From: Dicaeum eximium
Taxonomy: Eukaryota > Chordata > Aves > Passeriformes > Dicaeidae
DNA: 64,000 nt
Direction: 5' to 3'
Assembly (NCBI GenBank): GCA_013396995.1
Contig: VWZP01009941.1
Location: 3,766,408-3,830,407, forward strand
Program-made: the position numbers and the translations under genes
Shown here: positions 52,401 to 61,668 of the stretch, in pieces
Layout of the letters: every line of letters begins with the position of its first letter
Position numbering within the stretch: the first letter of the stretch is position 1
Notes under the pieces: model-generated
The model's input: the letters and a program-made list of their open reading frames with translations, nothing else
Database searches by the model: none
What the model was told of the DNA's origin: nothing

Positions 52401-52632
52401 TCTAAGAGATATGGACATGGATGTTTATTTAGATCCTGTTACAGTTAGCAATCTTTAGCTCATTAGTACACTAGCAGGGTCATTGTCACTACCGAGCCAT
52501 GCCTCACCTACCTGGAAAATGCCAAATTCTTCTTGAAGGAATTAGGGGTTGTGCAGAACTATCTAGAAACCTCTGGTGACTTCCTCTTAAAGGCAGTGAG
52601 AATCTCTTCTCTTGATAACCAAATCTATTCTT
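49415..52632. other. unique AT-rich sequence, probably intron
   Basis: No further splice-bounded open segment in phase with the 49319 exon was found. Contains a poly-A run near 51299-51312. Confidence 0.5.
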
Positions 52633-52735
52633 GGGAACAGGGTGTGACCCTTGGGGATGGTGCTGTGCAGGGCTGGGAGTTGGACTCGATGATCCTTGTG
52701 GGTCCCTTCCAACTGAGCTTATTCTGTGTGACTCT
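52633..52735 (+). mobile_element. CR1 3' end
   Basis: 'ggatggtgctgtgcagggct', 'gttggactcgatgatccttg' and 'gtgggtcccttccaactgag' followed by 'attctgtgtgactct' are the last 100 bases or so of a CR1 subfamily element on the plus strand. Confidence 0.93.
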
Positions 52736-55700
52736 GGGATCTGAAATCTGAGTAATCTTGCCATGAATTTGCATTTTTGGTTCAAATCCCATTGCTGATT
52801 TCCTTTTCCTTGATTTATTGAGTACACAGAGTATCACCTTTCTAAGACCTGAGTAATGTAATTTTTTTTTGCTTACCATGTCTGTGGCTAAATGACTCAG
52901 TACAAATTGTAGTTGAGCTGTAGTTTGCAGAGTATGAGAGCTTGCGACAGCCAGGATAACAGTAATTTGTTACACAATTTTGAACTGGTCACTTAAATTC
53001 TTGGCATATTGTTTACTCTGCCTTTAAATTTGGAACAGTGATGGGAATCCAACATAGGTACTGTGAAGAGTATATGTGCGAGAGATGTTATAGGAATATA
53101 AACTATTTATAAGAATATTTTGGGCTGTCCAGTTGTAAAAATCATAGCAGGGTTGCCTTTTTTTTCTTTTTTCCCTTTTAGTACAAGTGTAATTTCTAAG
53201 CAAAAGTTCACACATCTGACATACAACTTTTCTTAACTGTGTTGGGAACTGGGTGGGTCATGGCATGCTGCATTTTTCCATATATTATTATGTATATAGT
53301 TTCATTGCTAGATGAGGGTTTCTTTGTCTATTTGGTTTGGTTTGGCTTTTGTTTTGGTTTTTTGTAATGTGTATGTGTTTGTGAAGACACACAAAGGAGA
53401 ATTCTTCCCAGGATTGAAAGGAGTGGCTCCTTTGTATTCTGGACTCCTGTGACAAACTCATCACAAATGATAATAACCTAATACATACAGGAAAGTGAAA
53501 ACAGATGAAATTGGTAGGAAGTTCCTCATTAATTTGTCATTCTCACGATCTTTATATAGAATAGTTCTCTAAGGAATCACAGTAGCAAGTAGTCATATCA
53601 TTTGACTCTTAGGCACAAGATACTTTTTTTTTGGTCTGTTTTAGGGTACGGTAAATGTTCTGCTATTTCTTAATATATTTTCAACTAAAGGCTAGACAGA
53701 GCAAAGATACTATTTTATATAAGATACAGTTTATCATTTTCACAAATTTTTAACCCAAACTTCAGTGACAAAGGGTTTCACAACAAAATTCAAATCTTTG
53801 GCATTATTTTTGGCTTTTACTACATATTTTTCATCTCGCTCTCCATTATGATGATGTTTTCCTAACAATTCCTTCCCTCTTAAACTGAAATGTGTATTAA
53901 AGCACAGGTAGACTGAACTTTAGATCTAAGATTGAAGTACAGTTGTGCAAAATTTCCAATTCAATTAGGAAAATTGCTTGCACATTAGAAACACTAAACC
54001 ATCTATACATTACATATCCCTATGAGGGAACATAAACTGTTGTAAGAAGCTTTTTCTAGCACACAGCTTTAATGTATGGTTTTACAGGTATCCTGCAATG
54101 TCCATTATGTAACATTGGTTGTGTTTTTCCTGTCACTTGATAACTTACATACTTTAGAGTTAATTGCCCAGTGTTTTTAAACTGCCTGGTTTATCATACT
54201 GGAGAACCTTTCAACATTGTTTCACAACCAATTCCTTCTTACATTTTTTAAATGGGATTTTGTCCTTTAATCATATTTATTTGCTGACTGTGAACAGAAA
54301 CACCTAAAGGAGGGAAGCCAGATGAAGAAATTCTTTGTATCTACTTTATATAAAAATGATGATTTTAAGGATTCAGGGACCAGCATTGCTAAAGGTACTG
54401 GTAATATGATATGGTCTATCATACCTCAAGGCTCAGATAGCCTTGAGCCAGAAATCTAAATGCTAATGGAAATGTAGCTGTGCTCTGCAAGGGTAGCGCC
54501 TGGAAAATCACTGATGAGGAAGTGCTGCAAAATGTTACTGTTGTCTCTGCTGCCCCTTTTCACATAGCTTCAGCTAACAGAGCCGTCAGTGTACCTCTGG
54601 TGATCATGAAGTCACTTAATGAAATGAAGTGTAACCAGCTCTCGACTAAAATAGTGCTTAATTAAGTGTGACCATCAAGTGATGGGAACCATAGTAGTGT
54701 ACAAGGGAATGCTTGTTCATTCCTGAAAGGCCTATTAAAGTAAGAGGAAATATGTGATCAGCACAGTTGTCTGAATGTCTAACACGGTATGGCATGGGAA
54801 TGCCAACATCAGAGTTCGAACACATGAGGAGTTACAAACTAGAATTATTTACACTATGTGATTGTAATCAATGCCTAGACACTTCTGAGGAGCCAAAGCA
54901 ATGAAATGGTTCACTAACTTGCAGTATCTCATTAAACTGGTGAATTTTGCTTGGCTGAGATCATAGATCATAGACTCAACACTTCTGCCACTGAGGCTAC
55001 TCCTTACTCCCCGACAGCAGAGAAATGGGGAAGAATTACCAGGTTCCGCATATTTTATTTTGAAGGGTTACAGAAAGGAATTTGTATTCTTGTGCAGTTT
55101 ATATTTGCAAAGAGCTCTGTAGATGTGAAGTCCCACAGCTTCTGCTGTGGTGTTGCTATAATTGCCCCTCTTATCTAAGCTGGACCTGAGATGTGGGATA
55201 TGAAGTAGCCTACTGAGGACTGGAAAGTGAGTCTGTGGCAGAGCTAAAAGAACTTCAGACTCCTGACTTCTTTTCTTCTCAGTATTAATCTCTTTCTTGC
55301 AAAGTGAACCCAAAAGCTAGCACTAGAGAAGGCATGGCAAGCTGTGTGACTCCCATGTCCTCTCACATTTTGGCAGTTTTGCCACACAGAAGTGTATCTA
55401 CTGTGATAGGGCTGTCCCTGGTATACAGAGCAAAGCCACCCATGCAACAGGGAGGACTGTAAAGACTGCCCCTGCAGAGCAGGCACTGTAGTCCTGTATA
55501 AGTTCTCTCTCTCTCATTGAGAATGCATCCTGGAAGTCTCCCTAAGACATGCTGGGCCAGCACAGCAAAGGATGGGACCACTGCCAAGTCACTGCACTGC
55601 ACATGCAGAAGGTATGGCTTTCTGTGAAAGCATGAGACGTAAAACAATAAATAAACAAGACTTGATATCGCTGGTATGTGTGTATATGCATAGATGTGAA

Positions 55701-56201
55701 CATGTGCGTGTGCATATAGGCAGATAAAAAACCTAACCTTTTTTAAACTATAATTTGTAATTTAGGAGACAGGCAAAGCACTGGATGGGGACACATATTT
55801 CCTTTGAGAAAAAAAAAAAAGGAGAAGAAAACAAATTATGGGTATCTGGAGCTTTATTATCCAACAATTATACAGGCTACTACCTATAGAAACCTTTTTA
55901 ATCTTTAAGGGGTAAGCAGTAGGATAGAGATTAGTGTTGGTTAGGGCTGAGAGCAAGGCACAGAAGTATAATAAAATCAAGGGCCCAAGAGAGCAGTGTC
56001 TTGCAGGATATACAAATATGAAGTATTGCTTTTCTCATATGACAACCACACCACAGAATATAAACATTGTTCACAAAAATGACATGACATTTTTTAATCA
56101 GCCTGGGCAGGTTGTGTCGCTGACAAGGATCTTTCTTACATCTTGTCTTTAAGGTGAAGAACCTCTGAACATCAGCTCTTTGAACCTAGAAAGGTGAGTT
56201 T
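52736..56201. other. unique AT-rich sequence, no gene seen
   Basis: Holds a perfect 9-bp hairpin at 54425-54447, poly-T near 53155-53180 and poly-A near 55809-55820. No coding feature can be supported. Confidence 0.5.
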
Positions 56202-56672
56202 CACAGAATCACAGAAGAATTTACATTAAAAGGGTCCTCTGGGGGTCATCTAGTCCATCCCCCTGCTCCAAGGAGGTCCAGCTAGATCAGATAGCTCAGG
56301 CTAGTCAAGCACTTTACACCCTCAAAGATGGAAAACCCACATCCCCTACTCCAGTATTTGACCATCTTTATGGCAAAAATTTTTTCTTATACTTAATTCG
56401 AGTATCCCATGCTACATCGTAAGTCCATTGTCCTTCACTGGACACATGCAGGAGAATCTGACTCTGTCTTATCTGTAGCCTAAGGACAGGTAATTTCCAC
56501 AGGCTTCTCTGAGCTTCCTCTTCTCCAAGCCGAATGGAGTTATGTCTCTAAGCATCTCCCTATATGCCTGTGCTCCAGCCCCCTGACCAGTCTGGTGGCC
56601 TGCTGCTGGACTTCCTCCAGTATGTCAATGTTTTTGCTGTATTGTGGAGACTTCTCTTCATCCCGAAACTGA
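56202..56672 (-). mobile_element. CR1 LINE 3' portion, fused to a U6 copy
   Basis: Antisense CR1: 'cacagaatcacagaagaat' at the 3' end, then 'ctagtccatccccctgctcc', 'gcttcctcttctccaagc', 'cagccccctgaccagtctgg', and 'cttcctccagtatgtcaatg'. The element is on the minus strand. Its 5' truncation point lies near 56672, where U6 sequence on the same strand begins without an intervening segment. Confidence 0.92.
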
Positions 56673-56742
56673 CTTGTGCAGGCATCATGCTAATCTTCTC
56701 TATCATTAAAGTTTTAGCATATATTCTGCCAACAAAAGCATG
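56673..56742 (-). pseudogene. U6 snRNA pseudogene (nucleotides 1 to about 71)
   Basis: Read on the minus strand from 56742, the sequence follows U6 snRNA from its first bases to about nucleotide 71. Diagnostic stretches are GGCAG, ATATATGCTAAAA (U6: ACATATACTAAAA), GAGAAGATTAGCATG (exact) and CCTGCACAAG (U6: CCTGCGCAAG). There is one 2-nt deletion before GAGAAG. The first 40 positions carry about 12 mismatches, while the ACAGAGA/AGC core region is well kept. The 3' third of U6, including the terminal T-run, is missing and is replaced by CR1 sequence on the same strand. No Pol III promoter can be expected for such a copy. Confidence 0.85.
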
Positions 56743-58420
56743 ATTTCATTAGAAGATAAGCCAGACAGGTAAGCCAGCCAGCCATTAAACTTCCATTAAT
56801 TTTTTTAAAGGAAGAAACTTGGGGACAATGGAAATGTAAGGCTTTTAACCCATTGCTACCTTCCTCTCTATTAAGCAATGTGTTCTTATGTTCTGGTCTT
56901 TTTCTTAGGCCACAATTTTCAGTGGCTTCCTGCACGGACAGGAAGTCTTCACAATCCCCTCTCAGCATCCTGAGAGAAATATTTACATCAACTTGGGTCC
57001 TTGTTTGTGATGTCTTCTCTGCTTCTCAGAGCTCTCCTTTCTGCTTCTGCTGAAGGCTCCTACTCCTTGCGTGTTTCACCACTCTGTCAAGATTTGTTCT
57101 TCACTCCAGAAACGTTTTCCCCAAGAAGTTTCTCAACTGCTCTTGGAAAAGCACAATTTCCTCCTCCTTCTCAAAGATGCCCTGAGTACAGCCACATTGT
57201 TGTCTGCTGTCTCCTGAAAGGAACATAATGTCTATTAGCACAGAGTAGCTTCAAATGAAGAAATTAAGAATTATACACTCAACATGTTAACAGAAACATC
57301 TGCAACATTGTTATGAAAAGTTATTCATTAGGGTCTGGCTGTGATTTTGGAAATTACTCAGGGTGGTTTTATAACAGTTAAAACCCGTAAGGTGCTGTGT
57401 GTGAGGCTTTGGGGTTTGGACATGTTTTTCCACAACTCTTTACATTTGTCAGCAGGAACATACAGCTCTTTTGACAGTAGGACTTGGGTGGCCGATGGCT
57501 GCTGGATGCTGTAATAGGAAGTTGGCAGGACACAGAATGATAAACTTACTTGTCAACAGCTTTTCTGGCTTTCTTAGGACAGACTGAGCTTTGTACCTCT
57601 CTAACTTGTTTCCCATGTAGTCCCTGGTAATTTTTTTGTATGGGTTAATTGATTTTGTATTTGCTTGCTGCTGTTATTATGTCTGCCCAACATGGAACCC
57701 TTCTCAGCCACAGAAGCTCATTTTGTATCTATTATTCCCTGCTTTGTTATGTTGCTTCTCTCAGCCAGAAAAAATTCTTCTTAAATTGTTTGCATGTTGG
57801 TGGCAACAGAGATGGAAGACCAAAGAAAATAAAGAAGAGATCCACAGTAAATGTTGAAAATGGGGTCCATCCAGTGTGTGGCATGGAAAATAAGGATGCA
57901 AGCACCACTAGGGAGATCTCCAGTTGTGTGACTGCAGCACTGCAAGCCAGAAGAGTTTACAGAGCACCTCCAGAGGAAGCAGACCTATGGCTCCATCTGC
58001 ATTCGGTAAGGCCCTTTCTGTGGAAAGCAAGCTACTGGCATAGGTGGAGGCCAGATCAAGGCAGTCTGCAGCAGGGCCCTTGTGGCTCCTGTGTCTGCAC
58101 TTCCTTCCTATGAGTCCAAATTATTGTGTAAGATTGGTGGTCACTAAAGTTTCCCATGGCATGGATTTGGGATATTGCTAAGATAGGTGCATGGACCAGC
58201 CTGCTAAAGCTATTCTTGGTACTGCAGGCCAGATCCCTTTAACGTCCCATCAGTTCATGGCTTATTTGTGGCTCCCTCTTCAGTATTTGGAGCATTTGCT
58301 CTTTCTTTGTCATACAGCACCTTTTTATTTCCTATTAGTTGTATATTAGTTGCAATGCAGTTGTATTAACAGCATTTTTCCACAATGAATTTCACTGTTA
58401 TTTTCTCTCCATATTTCTGC
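56743..58420. other. unique sequence, no gene seen
   Basis: Short frames only. The 154-codon plus-strand frame at 57649-58113 has no recognisable domain and overlaps another open frame. Confidence 0.5.
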
Positions 58421-58727
58421 TCCCTTCCCTTCCCTTCCCTTCCCTTCCCTTCCCNNNNNNNNNNNNNNNNNNNNNNNNNNNNNNNNNNNNNNNNNNNNNN
58501 NNNNNNNNNNNNNNNNNNNNNNNNNNNNNNNNNNNNNNNNNNNNNNNNNNNNNNNNNNNNNNNNNNNNNNNNNNNNNNNNNNNNNNNNNNNNNNNNNNNN
58601 NNNNNNNNNNNNNNNNNNNNNNNNNNNNNNNNNNNNNNNNNNNNNNNNNNNNNNNNNNNNNNNNNNNNNNNNNNNNNNNNNNNNNNNNNNNNNNNNNNNN
58701 NNNNNNNNNNCCCCTTCCCCTTCCCAT
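58421..58727. repeat. (TTCCC)n pyrimidine satellite with internal gap
   Basis: Pure TTCCC units fill 58421-58454. After the N block the unit is TTCCCC (58711-58727). The repeat most likely spans the gap. Confidence 0.95.
58455..58710. other. assembly gap (256 N)
   Basis: All N. It lies inside a homopyrimidine tandem repeat, a common reason for assembly failure. Confidence 0.99.
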
Positions 58728-60435
58728 CTTGTTTTATGTTGCTGGACATTATTTCTTCACCCTTGCCTACTGACTGTTTTGCATAAAAATACATTTATTT
58801 GCAGAATAAAATTCAGGAAATTTTACTCGCTTTACTTCACAGCCAGGATATTGTCATAGAAAATTAATCACTTTTTATCTCCCCTTGTTTTCCCTTGCTC
58901 CAAGGTAATTTTCCCAGACTAGTGCAAAGCTTTGAGTGCTCCTGTTTTTCTTTATAAAACAGAGGGCTCTGAATTGCCGTTGCCTGGCACTGCAGGTATG
59001 GTCAGAGTGGTTGCACTTCTTGCTCATTCAACTGGGCTCAGAATACATCTCATTAAGGCTACTCAAGGCAAGCTCACAGTTTGCTGGGGGTGAGATGTAC
59101 CCCAGTGAATGTCACCTTTTTTATTAGAGTTTTGTAGACTTGAATGAAGCTGAGTAGAGTTGCATAAAAGGTCTCTGCAGAAATAAACAGAGCAGATCAG
59201 GGGCTAAGTGCAGTTTTCCCAAGTGATTTATATATTTTAAGATTAGGCCTGGCATTTTGCAAAATGCTGTTTGAAGTTGTTAATTAGGTTTGCCTGAACA
59301 GACCAAAACAGACACAACTAATTGGTTGAGCTTATAACTATAAGATTGTGACCTCTCACAGTGAAATCTCTCAATGTATGTTCTTGTTTAGGTCTGTTTT
59401 TCCGTGTTTTTTCTGAAGGAGGCAGATAAAGACTGCACCATATCGCTGAGATAGTGAGGAATACTTTGGGGAGTATCATCCCTAACTCAAATCTGCTGTT
59501 GTTAATGGGAGGTTTATTTAATGAATACCTGTCTTCATTCTACTTCTGTTTTTGACAGGAACAGCACTACCAAGTGACTTCTCAACTTTTTATGAATAAA
59601 GCGCAATAGGAAAGCTTTTTACAGCATCAGTGCATCAGTGCATCAGTAAGTAGAAAATAATTTAATCAAGTCTCATAGTCCATGCAGTTACTGGCAAACC
59701 TGATTCATTTTATGAATGATTTTACTTGGATCTTAAGTGATAAAAATGTTCTTATTAACAGTATGAGCAACAAATTTCCAGACAAAAACATGGAGGAGGG
59801 AGAGTATGTATAGACACAGTCTGGGGGGCGGGGGGGAGGGGATGTGACTTCATTGCACTTCACACGATAAGAGGGTTCACTACAGGAGCTGGTAACAGGG
59901 ACGGAGACTTGAAAGGCCAGGCTGCAGGAAATGGGGATGGTGAGTCAGGAAATGGCAGCCTTCCCTCCGAGTCATCCTTGAACCACTGCCCTGGTGTGCT
60001 CAGAGTGGGAACTGGATTAGTGGAGATGCTGTTCCTTCAGAAGAGATTTCAAACTTGGGTCGTGACCATTTGATGTCAAGTGTTACGTGCAATTTCTCCT
60101 TAAGAGCATGGATTTCAGCTCCCACATCTGCTCTGATCCCTAGCGTGGGTGGCTGCCTGTGCTCTGTAGCTGTCCCTGTCTGCAGTGGCAGATATTCCAT
60201 GCCTCCTGCCTGGCCTGGCTCTGTGTCCTGGTGCTGTGAGCCCTGTTATCCCACCTTGCTTCTTGTCAAAGACTGCATGGCTGGTGACCCAGAGGCGTCT
60301 TGCATGACTGCTAAATAGCTGCATTTTCCTGCTAAATACACATTACTCTGTAACACTCAATTGGCTTACCAGAAGCAGAAGAGCTGTCTGTTAGGGGGCC
60401 AATGGCAGTATTTGGGGTGCTCACTAGAAGGGTAC
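58728..60435. other. unique sequence with minor repeats
   Basis: Includes a triple 'gcatcagt' octamer (59624-59647) and a G-rich run (59823-59841). GC content rises after 59.8 kb. No gene seen. Confidence 0.5.
59823..59841 (+). repeat. G-run cluster, possible G-quadruplex
   Basis: Runs of six, seven and four G separated by single C and A bases. Enough guanines for a four-tract quadruplex with very short loops. Confidence 0.5.
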
Positions 60436-60788
60436 ATGGGGGAATTCCTTTGTTAATGTCTGTAAGTATCTAAAGAGGGGGGCCAAGAGGATGGAGCCAG
60501 CTTCTCCTTGGTGGTGCCAAGCAATAGGACAAAAAGTAATAGGCAGAAACTGAGGCACAGGGAGCTCCACCTGAATGTGAGGAAGAACTTCTTTAGTGTG
60601 CCATGACCGAGCACTGGAACAGATTTCCCGGAGAGGCTGTGAAGTGTACCTCACTGGTGGTATTCCAGAACCATCTGGATGTAATTCTGTGCCATGTGTT
60701 CTAGGAAGACCCTGGGTGAGGAGAGAGCTTGTACAAGATCTGGTCACTTCCACGTAGATCCATTCCGTGATTCCGTGATTCCGTGACT
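60436..60788 (+). mobile_element. CR1 LINE 3' end with three CpG-containing tail octamers
   Basis: 'aatgtctgtaagtatctaaa', 'aagaggatggagccag', 'gaggaagaacttcttt' and 'agatttcccggagaggctgt' identify a plus-strand CR1. The tail is three exact copies of ATTCCGTG (60762-60785). Its 3' end abuts the CpG-rich block. Confidence 0.95.
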
Positions 60789-61082
60789 GGGCGGGCAGGC
60801 AGCAGCAAGGCTGAGGCCGCCGCTCAGATCACAGCTGGGAACAGGCCCCTCAGCTGGAACGCGCGCCGTGCTCGCACCTCTGAACTCGCCGCTGGTAATT
60901 GACAGCACGGGGTTACGCTTTGTACCGAATTACGGCCCAGAGGAGCCCGATGGCAGCCGGGGCTGGCGGGAGACCCCCGAGCTAAANCCGGCCGCCGCCG
61001 TGCCGCCTTCCCGGGGCGCAGTGCGCCGCGCCGCGCCGCCCCCGCCGTTTTCCGCCGGAGGCACCGTGTCCAGCTCCACTTA
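60789..61082. promoter_or_regulatory. CpG island, possible promoter
   Basis: About 290 bp with roughly 37 CpG dinucleotides by hand count, far denser than anything else in the window. It includes GC-box-like 'gggcggg' at its left edge and a run of GCC/CGC units near 60988-61060. One base (60987) is N. No convincing start codon with a long frame was found (an ATG at 60949 gives 11 codons). A CpG-island promoter for an unseen or non-coding transcript, or part of an older GC-rich repeat, are both possible. Confidence 0.55.
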
Positions 61083-61281
61083 CAGAACGTCAGAATTGGT
61101 AGGGTTGGAAGGGGCCTCTGGAGGGCATCCAGTCGAAACCCCCCTGCCAAGGCAGTGTCCCCTGGAGCAGGTGACACAGGAAGGTGGCCGAGTGGGTTTT
61201 GAATGTCTCCAGAGAGGATGACTCCATGACCTCCCTGTACAGCCTGTTCCAGTGCTCTGCTGCCCTAAATGTAAAGAAGTT
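61083..61281 (-). mobile_element. CR1 LINE 3' end abutting the CpG island
   Basis: 'cagaacgtcagaattggtag', 'ggttggaaggggcctctgga', 'gatgactccatgacctccct' and 'cagcctgttccagtgctctg' read as antisense CR1, so the element is on the minus strand with its 3' end at the island. It stops at 'taaagaagt', where another CR1 begins. Confidence 0.93.
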
Positions 61282-61668
61282 CACAGAATGACAGAATATG
61301 CTGAGTTGGAAGGGACCGACAAGACCATCAAGTCGAATCCCTGTCCCTGCACAACACCATCCTCAAGAGTTACACCATGTGCAAAAAAGTGTTGTCCAGT
61401 CACTTCTTGGACTCTGTCAGGCTGGTACTGTGACCACTTCCCTGAGGCGGCTGTTCCAATGTCCAAACACTCTGTTGCAATTTATGGCCATTGTTCCTCA
61501 TCCTGTCACTGGGCACCACCAAAAAGAGTCTGGCACCATTGTCTTTACGTCTAGCCTTTGAGATATTTGTATGCATTAATGAGATCCCCTCTCAGTCTTC
61601 TCTGGACTGAACAGACCAGCTCCCACAACTCTTCTCATAGGAGAGATGCACCAGGCCTCTCATCTTGG
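61282..61668 (-). mobile_element. second CR1 LINE 3' portion, directly adjacent
   Basis: 'cacagaatgacagaatatgc', 'gagttggaagggaccgacaa', 'gaggcggctgttccaatgtc' and 'gagatcccctctcagtcttc' identify another minus-strand CR1, of a different subfamily from its left neighbour. Its 3' end touches the 5' truncation point of that element. Confidence 0.93.

Noticed and set aside
58339..58794. Frames of 109-144 codons
   Set aside because: They run through the second gap and the TTCCC repeat.
60824..61221. 117-codon frames on both strands
   Set aside because: They join CpG-island sequence to an antisense CR1 and cross an N. Length reflects high GC, which depletes stops.
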